Source of the DNA: Gammaproteobacteria bacterium
Lineage (GTDB): Bacteria > Pseudomonadota > Gammaproteobacteria > Steroidobacterales > Foliamicaceae
Length of the DNA stretch: 64,000 nucleotides
Reading direction: 5' to 3'
Assembly: GCA_026707445.1 (NCBI GenBank)
Contig: JAPOWV010000027.1
Span: forward strand, 62,001 to 126,000
The position numbers and the translations under genes were made by a program. Shown one piece after another: positions 27,345-36,224 of this stretch (positions are counted from its first letter, which is position 1; each line of letters begins with the position of its first letter). A model generated the notes under the pieces. That model was not told the origin of the DNA. It saw only the letters and a list, made by a program, of their open reading frames with translations, and searched no databases.

Positions 27345-27923
27345 ATGGGCGCACTTTCTTTTCTGCTTGGCACGGTCGCGGACCTGTACATGCTGTGCTT
27401 CGTGATCCGACTGGCGCTGTACTGGCACGGCTCCGATCCGCGCAATCCCGTGGCCGCCGTGGTGCTGCGCCTGACCAATCCGGTGGTTCTGCCGTTCAGG
27501 TTGCTGGTGAAGCCTTCACAGCGCCTGGAGACGCATGTGCTCCTGACCTTTTTGGCGCTGCAATGCCTGCTGGTTTGGCTTACGGTCAACGCGGGCTGCC
27601 TGGTCGAGCCCTCGCTGTTCCAGCTCGTCGGGTTCGGCCTGATCCGCGCCGTGCGCCTGGTCCTTTGGTTCTACCTGCTGGCAGTGGTCGCCTGGGCCTT
27701 GTTGAGCTGGTTCTCGCCGAGCGGATACAACCCGGTAGTGGGCGTGCTGCATCGGATCTGCACACCCGCGCTGGCGCCGATCCGGCGTATTCTGCCCGGG
27801 ATGGGCGGCATCGATTTCAGCCCTCTCGTGTTCATCCTGGGCGTGCAGTTCGTGCTGGCCTTTCTGCCGGGCGCGGAAGTGGCGCGGGCCCTGAGTTGCA
27901 CACCGGGCTTCTCGCCGATCTAG
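27345..27923 (+). CDS. yggT: YggT family membrane protein
   Basis: This 192-residue protein is built of two YGGT repeats, each with a hydrophobic hairpin and an R-x-[LI]-P turn: NPVVLPFRLLVKPSQRLE in the first and TPALAPIRRILPGMGG in the second. The family is conserved in gammaproteobacteria and implicated in osmotic tolerance or division; the biochemical role is uncertain. It is transcribed divergently from the lipid gene at 27280. Confidence 0.88.
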   Translation: MGALSFLLGTVADLYMLCFVIRLALYWHGSDPRNPVAAVVLRLTNPVVLPFRLLVKPSQRLETHVLLTFLALQCLLVWLTVNAGCLVEPSLFQLVGFGLIRAVRLVLWFYLLAVVAWALLSWFSPSGYNPVVGVLHRICTPALAPIRRILPGMGGIDFSPLVFILGVQFVLAFLPGAEVARALSCTPGFSPI

Positions 27924-27940
27924 CCCGAAGGATCAAAATA

Positions 27941-29224
27941 ATGAAGCGCGCGATCTTCTGCGCCGCCCTGGCCATCGTGCTTGGAGCGGCGACCGCCTTC
28001 GCGCAGGACCCTCTGCCGCGCGCCCAACCCGCCGATGTGGGGATGAAGGGGGCGGGTCTGGACGTGCTGGCGGCGTCCATGCGCGGTTTGGTCGACGAAG
28101 GCCGCCGCGCCGGCGTCGTGTGGGGCGTGGCCAGGGACGGCAAGCTGGTGCAACTCGAAGCTTACGGACACCGCGACCGCGAAGCAGGCCTTCCCATGGA
28201 GGCGGACACCGTGTTCCGGCTCTATTCCCAAAGCCGGGCGGTCACCGGCGCCGCCATTCTCACCCTGGCGGACGACGGGTCCATGGGTCTGGACGACCCC
28301 GTCGCCAATTACCTCCCGGAGATCGCCGCCATGCCGGTGATTGCGGAACTGCGCCGCGAGCAGGTCGTGCGCACCGTGCCGCAGGACCCGCCCATGACCA
28401 TCCGGCACTTGTTCAATTACACCGCCGGCCTTGGCTATGCCCGCCACTGGCCCGCCGGCGTCGGCATTGAACAGCGGGAGATTCTGTCGCTCGAGCACAC
28501 CCTTGAGGACATGATCGACAAGTTGTCCACTTATCCGCTTCTGGCCCAGCCCGGCGAGAAATGGATTTACGGCTTTCATTCCGATGTGCTCGGGGCCCTG
28601 GCGGAAGAGGTATCGGGAACAGACCTGAATGAATTCCTCGACCGTCGTTTGTTCGGGCCTCTGGGCATGAAGGACACCGGGTATTGGGTTCGCCGGGGAT
28701 CCAATGACCGCCTGGCCATCGTGTACGGGCCCGACGACACCGGCGCCCTGGCGCGCCGCGACGCCCCGCCCTCCAGTTCCTATACGGAACCGGGCATCTT
28801 TTTCTCCGCCGGCGGCGGCCTGGTTTCGACGGTGCCCGATTACCTCCGTTTCGGTCAGATGATCCTGAACGGCGGCGAGCTGGACGGGGAACGCATTCTC
28901 AAGGCCGGGACCGTGGCGGAAATGGGAACCAATGCCTTGGGACCGACCCAGGGGACGGTTTCCTTCGGCGACGGTTTTGACCCGCCCAAACCCTTTGCCG
29001 GATACGGTTGGGGCCTGGCCATCGGCGTGCGTCTGGCCGACGGCGTGCACACGGTGCCCGGCTCGCCGGGGGACCTGGTGTGGGGCGGTTTGGCCAACAC
29101 CACCTTTTTCTTCGATCCTGTAGAGAACATCGTCGCCGTGGCCATGACCCAATACCTGGGGCCTGACTCCGACGAGCTGGTCTTCCGCCTGCGCGAAGGA
29201 GTTTACGGCGCGCTCGCAGACTAA
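27941..29224 (+). CDS. Beta-lactamase-fold serine hydrolase, first of a tandem pair
   Basis: This exported protein of about 427 residues (signal AIFCAALAIVLGAATAFA) has the class C/EstB-like fold. The position of the SxxK motif reads LYSQSRAVTG, so the serine is Ser96 but the lysine is replaced by Arg99. The Tyr motif aligns with WIYGFHSDVLG and the third motif is VWGGLANT (WGG). Family members are esterases, D-amino-acid peptidases or transpeptidase-like. Loss of the general-base lysine raises doubt about ordinary activity. It is followed 19 bp later by a clear paralogue, so a tandem duplication is likely. Confidence 0.85.
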   Translation: MKRAIFCAALAIVLGAATAFAQDPLPRAQPADVGMKGAGLDVLAASMRGLVDEGRRAGVVWGVARDGKLVQLEAYGHRDREAGLPMEADTVFRLYSQSRAVTGAAILTLADDGSMGLDDPVANYLPEIAAMPVIAELRREQVVRTVPQDPPMTIRHLFNYTAGLGYARHWPAGVGIEQREILSLEHTLEDMIDKLSTYPLLAQPGEKWIYGFHSDVLGALAEEVSGTDLNEFLDRRLFGPLGMKDTGYWVRRGSNDRLAIVYGPDDTGALARRDAPPSSSYTEPGIFFSAGGGLVSTVPDYLRFGQMILNGGELDGERILKAGTVAEMGTNALGPTQGTVSFGDGFDPPKPFAGYGWGLAIGVRLADGVHTVPGSPGDLVWGGLANTTFFFDPVENIVAVAMTQYLGPDSDELVFRLREGVYGALAD

Positions 29225-29243
29225 GTTCGTTACCGAGCAGATC

Positions 29244-30533
29244 ATGAAACGCCTGCTGACACTTCTCACGCTGGTCTGCGCTCTTGTTGCGACAGGCGTT
29301 TCCGTGGCGATGGAGCCGGTCGACCCGCAGGACGTGGGTCTGTCTCCGCTGGCCCTGGACCACCTCGAGAAGGCCATGACCGCGCTGGTGGAGACCGACC
29401 GGCGCGCCGGCGTGGTCTGGGCAGTGGCCAAGGACGGCAAACTGGTCGCCCTCAAGGCGACCGGGTTCCGCAACTTGGAAGACGGCCTACCCATGGAGAC
29501 GGACTCCCTGTTTCGCTATTACTCGATGACGCGCACGATCACGACGGTCGCCGTGATGATCAATTACGAAGAGGGCCGGTTCGACCTTTACGATCCGGTT
29601 TCGAAGTACATCCCGGCCTTCGCCGACACGCCGGTGCTGAAAGACCGCAAGGGCACGGAGACCCAACCCCAGGCCACGCCGCTGACCGTTTATCACCTGC
29701 TGACCTATACGTCCGGTCTCGGTTATCCCTTCGATTACGATCCCTCTCTCGAGGTGACGTTCGAGAAAACGTTGTGGCCCGGTTTGACCATCAAGGAGGG
29801 CGTGGATTACCTCGCCACCCGTCCGCTGCTGTTTCAGCCGGGCGCCCGCTGGTACTACGGTTTTTCCAGCGACGTGCTCGGGCGGTTGGTGGAGATCTGG
29901 TCGGGCCGGCCCTACGACGAATTTCTGCAGGAACGGGTGTTCGATCCCCTCGGCCTTAAGGACATGGGTTTCACGGTGCCCGACGACGATTGGCACCGCA
30001 TGGCCGAGGTTTACGCTCCCGGCGAAGGTGGCGGATTGGTCAACGCCACGGCGCGCGTGCCCAACATCAATTCCTTCCGCGACGGCGAAACGATCTTCTC
30101 AGGCGGCGGCGGTCTCGCCGGGACGGCCATGGACTACCTCCGCGTGGCGCAAATGCTGCTGAACGGGGGCAAGCTCGACGGCACGCGGCTCCTCAAGACC
30201 GACACCGTCGCGTTAATGACCCGCAACCACCTCACCCCGGACCAGGGCCCGCTCAACTGGTACGCCCAGGGACGCTTTGCCGACAACGACCCGTGGACCC
30301 GGCTCAACGGCTATGGCTGGGGCCTGAGCATCGGCGTGCGCGCCGAAGGAGGCGATCACGCCATCGCCGGCGGGCAGGGTGAATTCAAATGGGACGGTCT
30401 CGCCAACACCACGTATTTCGTCGATCCGGAAAACGCCATCGTTGCAGTGGCGCTTACCCAGTACCTTGGCCCCGGACAGGATGACCTGGAGATGGCCCTG
30501 CGCACATCTTTGTACGGCGCGGTATTGGATTAA
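29244..30533 (+). CDS. Beta-lactamase-fold serine hydrolase, second of a tandem pair
   Basis: This 429-residue paralogue of the preceding gene has its own signal peptide (LLTLLTLVCALVATGVSVA). The first motif is YYSMTRTITT, again Ser94-x-x-Arg97 instead of SxxK. The Tyr region is WYYGFSSDVLG, and the third motif is KWDGLANT, so the WGG of the first copy has become WDG. Shared replacement of Lys by Arg suggests it predates the duplication. The substrate is unknown. Confidence 0.85.
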   Translation: MKRLLTLLTLVCALVATGVSVAMEPVDPQDVGLSPLALDHLEKAMTALVETDRRAGVVWAVAKDGKLVALKATGFRNLEDGLPMETDSLFRYYSMTRTITTVAVMINYEEGRFDLYDPVSKYIPAFADTPVLKDRKGTETQPQATPLTVYHLLTYTSGLGYPFDYDPSLEVTFEKTLWPGLTIKEGVDYLATRPLLFQPGARWYYGFSSDVLGRLVEIWSGRPYDEFLQERVFDPLGLKDMGFTVPDDDWHRMAEVYAPGEGGGLVNATARVPNINSFRDGETIFSGGGGLAGTAMDYLRVAQMLLNGGKLDGTRLLKTDTVALMTRNHLTPDQGPLNWYAQGRFADNDPWTRLNGYGWGLSIGVRAEGGDHAIAGGQGEFKWDGLANTTYFVDPENAIVAVALTQYLGPGQDDLEMALRTSLYGAVLD

Positions 30534-30540
30534 GGTTTTC

Positions 30541-30999
30541 TTACTCGGCTTCCGCGGCTTCTTCTTCGTTTTCGGGGTTGTCCGGCGGCGGCAATTCCAG
30601 CCCTTCGATCGTTTCCACCACGACGTCGTCAAGCGGAATCAGAGCTTCCGGCGCAGGCAGCACTATTTCGCCTTCCTGTGCCTCGCCGAGCGGAACGAGA
30701 GGGTCGGTACTGACCACGATGGGAGTGTCGGGACGGATCGAAGGCAACGGGTCCGGAATGGGGCCCTGAGCTTCGGCCTGGGCCACTTCTTCCGGGGTGG
30801 CGAGACGGACCGCAAAGGTGACGATGCGCACGAAGCCCTCTTCGTATTCCTCCTGGAACATCGCGCCGAGGATGAGCATGGCCAGGACGACGAAGCTGGC
30901 GATGACGGCCGAGAAGCCGAAGCGGATCGCTGTGCGCCGCTTGCGCCTCGCCTCGCGCGCGCGGCCGTCGTCCGGCTGGGGGGGCTTGAGGTGCTTCAC
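30541..30999 (-). CDS. Single-pass membrane protein of unknown function
   Basis: I do not recognise this 152-residue protein. A basic N-terminus ([14 protein letters not shown]) is followed by one transmembrane helix ([20 protein letters not shown]), then an extracytoplasmic proline-rich acidic region ending [12 protein letters not shown]. The start is GTG 30999, which overlaps the msrB stop as GTGA, so it is probably translated after msrB. It ends eight bases from the convergent hydrolase gene. Confidence 0.65.
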   Translation of the reverse strand: MKHLKPPQPDDGRAREARRKRRTAIRFGFSAVIASFVVLAMLILGAMFQEEYEEGFVRIVTFAVRLATPEEVAQAEAQGPIPDPLPSIRPDTPIVVSTDPLVPLGEAQEGEIVLPAPEALIPLDDVVVETIEGLELPPPDNPENEEEAAEAE

Positions 31000-31385
31000 G
31001 TCTTGCTGAACCGCAGCGACGCGGAGTTGATGCAGTAGCGCATGCCGGTGGGCCGGGGCCCGTCCGGGAAGACGTGGCCCAGGTGGGCGCCGCAATTCGA
31101 GCAGACGACTTCAACCCTCTGCATGCCGTAGCTGCTGTCGACGTGCTCGGCCACGGAGCCGTCGGAAGCGGGCTTGAAGAAGCTCGGCCAGCCGGTCCCG
31201 GAATCGAACTTGGCGTCGGAACGGAACAATTCGTGTCCGCAGCAAACGCACTCGTAGGCGCCGGTTTCCTTGTTGTACAGCAGCTCCCCCGTAAACGGGC
31301 GCTCGGTGCCCTTCTCCTGCGTGACGTGGTACTGCTCCGGACTCAGACGCGTCTTGAGTTCATTGTTCTTCGGGGCTTTGTGCAT
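30996..31385 (-). CDS. msrB: Peptide methionine sulfoxide reductase MsrB
   Basis: MsrB reduces the R-epimer of methionine sulfoxide. The protein of about 129 residues has two zinc CxxC pairs (CVCC and CSNC), [21 protein letters not shown] and the catalytic Cys in [12 protein letters not shown] chose ATG 31385; a GTG ten codons upstream is possible and neither has a strong ribosome site. It sits between htpG and a small membrane protein gene. Confidence 0.94.
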   Translation of the reverse strand: MHKAPKNNELKTRLSPEQYHVTQEKGTERPFTGELLYNKETGAYECVCCGHELFRSDAKFDSGTGWPSFFKPASDGSVAEHVDSSYGMQRVEVVCSNCGAHLGHVFPDGPRPTGMRYCINSASLRFSKT

Positions 31386-31419
31386 GGGGAGATTGTAGAC
31401 CCAATGGCCCCGCACCCGG

Positions 31420-33342
31420 TCAGGCTTCGAGGAGGCGGTTTACGCGGCGGACGAACTCGCCCGGGTTGTCGAGATCCCTCCCCTGGGTCAGCACCGCCTG
31501 CTCGTGCAGCAGCCGGGTCAGGTCCTCGAACAGTTCGGCGTCGCCTTCGCGCAAGGCCAGGCGCCTGAACAGGCCGTGGCTGGTATTGATTTCCAGGATC
31601 GGTTTGGTTTCGGGAAGTTCCTGGCCGCTGGCGCGCAATATTCGCTGCATCTGCACGCCCATTTCATGCTCTCCCAAGGCCAGGCAGGACGGCGAGTCGG
31701 TAAGTCGCGACGTGGAGCGCACGTCGGAGACTTCCTCGCCCAGCACGCTCTTCATCCGCTTGAGCAAGGCTTCGGCGTCGTCGCTGTCGATGCTGTCCGC
31801 CGCCTCCACCGGGGCCGTGCCCGGCAAGTCGTCCGCGGCCAGCGCGCCGCGGGTGATGTCGCGGAATCGCAGGCCTTCGTACTCGCTCAGGTGCCCCACC
31901 ACCCATTCGTCAATGGGGTCCGACAGCAGAAGCACTTCCAGGCCGCGCTGGGTGAACACCTCGAGCTGAGGGCTGGATCGCGCCGCCGCAGGGCTGGCCG
32001 CGGCTATGTAGTAGATCTCATTCTGATCGTCCGGCTTGCGCCTGGCGTAGTTCTCGAGGGTTTCGGTCTGCCGGTCGTCGTCCGACGACGTGGAGGCAAA
32101 GCGCAGCAGGGCCAGGATCCTGTCCCGGTTGCTGGCGTCCTCGACCACGCCTTCCTTGAACACGCGGCCGAATTCGTCCCAGAACACCTGGTAGTCGTCG
32201 GCGTCGTCTCCGGCCAGCCTGTCCAGCATGTCCAGCACCCGGCGCGCCAGCGCCTGGCGCATAGCGCGCACGTCGTCGTTCTGCTGAAGGAGTTCGCGCG
32301 AAACGTTCAGCGGCAGGTCCCTGCTGTCGACTACACCTCGGACAAACCTCAAGTACAAAGGCAGGAACTGCTCGGCGTCGTCCATGATGAAGACCCGCTG
32401 GACGTACAGTTTCACCCCCCGCGGCGACTCGCGGTTGAACAGGTCGAACGGCGCCCGGCGCGGTACGAACAGCAGGCTGGAGTATTCGCGCCTTCCCTCC
32501 ACCTGGTTGTGGGCGTGACACAGCGGATCCTCGCTGTCGCGGGCGATGTGCCGGTAGAACTCCTGGTATTCCTCGGGCTTGATGTCGCGCTTGGGGCGAG
32601 TCCAGAGCGCCTGAGCGGTGTTGACGACTTCCCGGGACGGCCCGGCTTCCGTATCGTCGTCCTGGTCTCCCGCTTCCGTACCGGGCATGGTCACGGGGAA
32701 GGCGATGTGATCGGAATAGCGGCGAATCAGGGAACGCAGGTAGTAGGGCTCCGCGAATCCCTTCTCCTCCTCCTTGAGGTAAAGCCGCACCGATGTGCCG
32801 CGCCGGTCCCGCGGCACCGAACGCACAGTGAACTTGCCCTGTCCCTCGGACGACCAGCTCACGCCCTCCCCGGCATCCAGGCCCGCGCGCCGCGTTCGCA
32901 CCTCCACACGCGAGGCCACGATGAAGGACGAATAGAAGCCCACTCCGAACTGGCCGATGAGGCGGGCGTCCTCCTGTTCGTTCCCGGACAGCCCGGCCAG
33001 GAAGTCGCTGGTGCCGGATTTGGCGATGGTTCCCAGCTGCTGGATGACCTCGTCCTCGGACATGCCGATACCGTTGTCGCTGACTTCAACCCAGCCCTCC
33101 CCGGCATCGAAATCCACGGCGATCGCGAGGTCCGTATCGTCGGCGAGCAGTTCGGGGCTGGAAATGGCCTCGAAGCGCAATCGGTCGCATGCGTCGGAGG
33201 CGTTCGAGATCAGTTCGCGCAGGAATATCTCCTTGTGGCTGTACAAGGAATGGATCATCAGCTTCAGAAGCTGGCGGACCTCGGCCTGAAAGCTGCGGGT
33301 GCGTGCCCTGCGGGTCTTCCTTGCAGAAGTGTCCTGCGCCAT
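31420..33342 (-). CDS. htpG: Chaperone HtpG (Hsp90)
   Basis: This 640-residue bacterial Hsp90 has a GHKL ATPase domain with [23 protein letters not shown] and [11 protein letters not shown], followed by the middle domain with [18 protein letters not shown] and a C-terminal dimerisation domain. I chose ATG 33342 ([13 protein letters not shown]); an upstream ATG falls in the preceding gene. It lies 11 bp downstream of the L,D-transpeptidase gene on the same strand. Confidence 0.95.
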   Translation of the reverse strand: MAQDTSARKTRRARTRSFQAEVRQLLKLMIHSLYSHKEIFLRELISNASDACDRLRFEAISSPELLADDTDLAIAVDFDAGEGWVEVSDNGIGMSEDEVIQQLGTIAKSGTSDFLAGLSGNEQEDARLIGQFGVGFYSSFIVASRVEVRTRRAGLDAGEGVSWSSEGQGKFTVRSVPRDRRGTSVRLYLKEEEKGFAEPYYLRSLIRRYSDHIAFPVTMPGTEAGDQDDDTEAGPSREVVNTAQALWTRPKRDIKPEEYQEFYRHIARDSEDPLCHAHNQVEGRREYSSLLFVPRRAPFDLFNRESPRGVKLYVQRVFIMDDAEQFLPLYLRFVRGVVDSRDLPLNVSRELLQQNDDVRAMRQALARRVLDMLDRLAGDDADDYQVFWDEFGRVFKEGVVEDASNRDRILALLRFASTSSDDDRQTETLENYARRKPDDQNEIYYIAAASPAAARSSPQLEVFTQRGLEVLLLSDPIDEWVVGHLSEYEGLRFRDITRGALAADDLPGTAPVEAADSIDSDDAEALLKRMKSVLGEEVSDVRSTSRLTDSPSCLALGEHEMGVQMQRILRASGQELPETKPILEINTSHGLFRRLALREGDAELFEDLTRLLHEQAVLTQGRDLDNPGEFVRRVNRLLEA

Positions 33343-33353
33343 GGGTGCGGGTC

Positions 33354-33929
33354 CTACGGCCTGATCGTGATCGGGGTGCCGATGCGGGTCATCATCCATA
33401 TCTCCAGCATTGCGGCATTGCTGACGGCGATGCAGCCGTCGGTCCAGTCACGCGTCGAGTAATAGTTGCGGTCGCGTCCGTTGGTGGGCCTGATCGGGCG
33501 GCCATGCACCATGATGAGTCCGCCGGCAGGCACCTCGGCCTGTTCGGCGCGGAGCCGGTCCGATTCGTTGGGATAGGAGATCTGCAGGGCCAGCATGTAA
33601 CTGGAATCCGGCTTGCGGGCCGAAATGTGGTAATCGCCCTCGGGCGTTCGGTAATCGCCCTCGCGCAACTTGTGGCCCTTGGGCGCCAGGCCGAGGACGA
33701 TCGGGAATGCGCGCACCGTTTCTCCATCCTTGATTAGATATAGTCGGCGCAGCGATTTATCAACCATGATCGAATCGATCACCGGCAGCAAGGCAGGCTC
33801 GGCCGCCGGCGCCGACGCGGCTCCGAGGCAGATTCCCAGCAACAGACAACAGGCTAGCGTCGCTCTTCCTTGCCCCCTTCCTCCGGGGGACGCATGAACC
33901 CGTCCATGGGGCTCGGTTCCGCCATCCAT
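33354..33929 (-). CDS. L,D-transpeptidase (YkuD/ErfK family)
   Basis: This periplasmic YkuD-domain protein has the catalytic block VHGRPIRP (His142) and STRDWTDGCIAVSN (Cys166), used for 3-3 peptidoglycan crosslinking or for attaching proteins to the wall. A hydrophobic signal segment (LACCLLLGICLGAASAPAA) begins near residue 25. The only ATG giving a full signal peptide is at 33929, inside inverted-repeat element copy 3, so the first 20-odd residues (rich in Gly and Arg) are encoded by repeat DNA; a TTG start close to the hydrophobic stretch is an alternative. Confidence 0.85.
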   Translation of the reverse strand: MDGGTEPHGRVHASPGGRGQGRATLACCLLLGICLGAASAPAAEPALLPVIDSIMVDKSLRRLYLIKDGETVRAFPIVLGLAPKGHKLREGDYRTPEGDYHISARKPDSSYMLALQISYPNESDRLRAEQAEVPAGGLIMVHGRPIRPTNGRDRNYYSTRDWTDGCIAVSNAAMLEIWMMTRIGTPITIRP

Positions 33930-33967
33930 GGCTCACATGCCCCCAGAGGAAGGGGGCAAGGAAGAGC
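33862..33967. repeat. Long inverted-repeat element, copy 3
   Basis: Arms at 33862-33889 and 33940-33967 (28 bp, one mismatch) enclose a 50-bp loop with ACGCATG, CGTCC, GGGCTCGG and CCATGG. The outer end reads GCTCTTCC. It lies between the lytic transglycosylase gene and the L,D-transpeptidase gene and overlaps the proposed start of the latter. Confidence 0.8.
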
Positions 33968-33994
33968 AGAATCGAATCCTCATTAGTTCATCGG

Positions 33995-36064
33995 TCAGGA
34001 GGGCGCGGGAGCGTTCTTCGCCTGCAGCCTGGGGAACATCAGTTCGGCGCCGACCTCCAGACTGTCGGGGTCCAGGCCCGGGTTGTACTGACGCAGCAGC
34101 CACATGGGCACGTCGTTGCGGCGCATGAGTTGCCAGACGGAATCCCCTCTTCGCACCCTGTACTCGCTGACTCCGACGACGTGGTAGTCGGAGAAGAACG
34201 CTTGCTGCAGTTCATGGTGGAAAGCCACGCGGCGGCGTGTGAACGTGTCCCGGCTTACCTTGCTGAAGTCCAGGCGCAGGCGCTTTCCGATGCTCACCGG
34301 CCCGCCGAAGCGGAGGCCGTTCAGGTCCCGCAGGCGCTGTGTCCGGACTTCCAGCCAATCGGCATAGTGCCCGAGCGTTTCTGCGGCCTCCACCTGCACC
34401 AGGTCGCCGTCCAGCACCGTGTAGTCGTTGGGGTCCGCCAGGCTGACCACGCCGAACGACGGGCCGGTGGGAGCAGGCTCCACCGCCGGCGCCGAAGCGA
34501 CGATGCCGTTGTCATCGTCGGCCGCCGGCTCCGGCTCCTCCGCGGTCACAGGCGGCTGTGGAATCGGCAGGTGAGCCGAAGTCAGCCGAAGTTCCTGCCC
34601 GACGTAGATCCGGTTTCTGTTTCGTATGTCGTTCAACGCGAGCAACTCGTCCTCGGACAGGCCGGCCCGGCGGGCGATCCTGCCGACAGTGTCGCCTCGG
34701 CGCACGCGATAGGTTACGGCGTCGTCGGGTATCGGTTCGCGCGCGGCCAGCCCGGGGATATCCAGCGTCTGGCCAGCGCGGATGCGGTGCATGTTTCGGA
34801 GGTTGTTGGCCTGCATGAGCCTCGTCACGCTCGTGCCGTAGCGTTGCGCGATCAGCGACAGCGTGTCGCCGGGCTGAATCACGTAGTTGCGGTCGCGGAT
34901 CTGGCTGGCGAAGCGCTGATCGCTCGAGATCGCCGCGACGCGGTCCGGGGCGTCCGCCATCGGGGGCACCCGCAGCGCGTAGTTCCTGGGGACATACTTG
35001 GAATCGTTCAGGACCGGCGGCCGCATGCCGGGGTTCAGGCTCGCCAGCGTAGAGGAATCCACGGACAGGGCGCCGGCCAGCGTGCTCAGGCGCATATAGT
35101 CCGGCACCTGCACCATCGCGTAGTCGATCGGCGGATCCAGCATTACGGACCCGAACCAGCGTTCGGCTTCCTCCTCCACCTCGATCGCGGCAATGAGTTC
35201 GACGTAGAAGTTGCGTCCGGCGAACTTGAAGGTCCGCCCCCTGTAACGGCGGACCACGGTTTCGATGTCCTTGGTGCCCAGTTGCCTGGCGGCCCGCAGC
35301 ATCGCGCCCACTCCCTGGTTGTAGGCGGTGATCGCCAGCGGCCAACTGTCGAGCAGGCTGTGGTTGTAGGTCAGCAGTTGCGCGGCGGCGACGGTTGCCC
35401 GCCAGGGATCCAGCCTTTCGTCCATGACGTTGTCGATGCGCATGAAGCGCCGACCGGTGGAGCGGGTGAATTGCCACATGCCCAGGGCGGCCGCCGACGA
35501 GCGCGCGTGCGGCTGAAACGAGGACTCCACGTGCGGCAGCGCGGCCACCCCCGCGGGCACGCCGTGGTCGTCGAGCGTCCTGAGTATGTGGTCGCGCCAC
35601 CGTCCCGATCGCACCAGGCCGTCCCGGAACTTCTCGGCCACTCCCTGCTGCACGCGCAGGCGTCCCGCCGAGGCCCTGAGCGTGGCGCGCGACGGGTCGG
35701 GGCCCCAGGCGTCAAGAACCCGCTGTTCTTTTTCGCTGAGTTTTCCGGTCCGCCGGTCCGCCAGTCGCAAGAGCACGTTGCGGTAGTCGCGCACGGCCGC
35801 CCGTATCGCGCTGCGGCGCGCGCGCGGCGAAAGGTCCTTGAGGGATACTTCGCCGTAAACAACGCCCACGTACAGGCTGTCGTGCACCAGGCCCGTGTCG
35901 CGGCCCGTGGCCCCGAACACTCGCTTCCAGAATTCGATTTCGGTTCGAAGCCCCTCCGGAACAGGCAGGTTCCCGGCGGCGAATGCGGTCCCAGGAACGA
36001 AGGCAAGGGCCAGCATCAAGGCAAGCGCCGGCAGCACGGCGGGTGTTCTGGCGGGCGCCCTCAT
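33995..36064 (-). CDS. mltD: Membrane-bound lytic murein transglycosylase with LysM repeats (MltD-like)
   Basis: This 689-residue exported protein has a signal (LALMLALAFVPGTAFA), an SLT domain with catalytic Glu180 in LPHVESSFQPHARS and ALGMWQFTRSTGRRFM, then a series of LysM units: YVIQPGDTLSLIAQRYG, YRVRRGDTVGRIARRAG, a degenerate one starting YTVLDGD, and YRVRRGDSVWQLMRRND. It cleaves peptidoglycan glycan strands to 1,6-anhydro products. E. coli MltD has fewer LysM units. Confidence 0.92.
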   Translation of the reverse strand: MRAPARTPAVLPALALMLALAFVPGTAFAAGNLPVPEGLRTEIEFWKRVFGATGRDTGLVHDSLYVGVVYGEVSLKDLSPRARRSAIRAAVRDYRNVLLRLADRRTGKLSEKEQRVLDAWGPDPSRATLRASAGRLRVQQGVAEKFRDGLVRSGRWRDHILRTLDDHGVPAGVAALPHVESSFQPHARSSAAALGMWQFTRSTGRRFMRIDNVMDERLDPWRATVAAAQLLTYNHSLLDSWPLAITAYNQGVGAMLRAARQLGTKDIETVVRRYRGRTFKFAGRNFYVELIAAIEVEEEAERWFGSVMLDPPIDYAMVQVPDYMRLSTLAGALSVDSSTLASLNPGMRPPVLNDSKYVPRNYALRVPPMADAPDRVAAISSDQRFASQIRDRNYVIQPGDTLSLIAQRYGTSVTRLMQANNLRNMHRIRAGQTLDIPGLAAREPIPDDAVTYRVRRGDTVGRIARRAGLSEDELLALNDIRNRNRIYVGQELRLTSAHLPIPQPPVTAEEPEPAADDDNGIVASAPAVEPAPTGPSFGVVSLADPNDYTVLDGDLVQVEAAETLGHYADWLEVRTQRLRDLNGLRFGGPVSIGKRLRLDFSKVSRDTFTRRRVAFHHELQQAFFSDYHVVGVSEYRVRRGDSVWQLMRRNDVPMWLLRQYNPGLDPDSLEVGAELMFPRLQAKNAPAPS

Positions 36065-36224
36065 ATTCGGGCAGACTTTCTACACGAAAGCCGCGTATTT
36101 CGCAATCCGCGGGCCCATCCGCCAACCCGCCATTAGCCGGATCCATTGGGCGTCGTATTCGCATGGTCCCCGAAACACATATACTTCGCGCATTGATCCG
36201 CGAGCCGTGTCGGGAAGTCCTCCG

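Noticed and set aside
31504-33462. Open frame of 652 codons on the plus strand opposite htpG
   Set aside because: It mirrors the Hsp90 gene and shows no family motif or ribosome site.
34130-36136. Open frame of 668 codons on the plus strand opposite the lytic transglycosylase gene
   Set aside because: The translation is rich in His, Arg and Val with no known motif, a typical antisense shadow.
35895-36224. Upstream extension of the SEC-C protein by 110 codons
   Set aside because: It runs opposite the start of the lytic transglycosylase gene and has low-complexity content; ATG 36225 is a better start.
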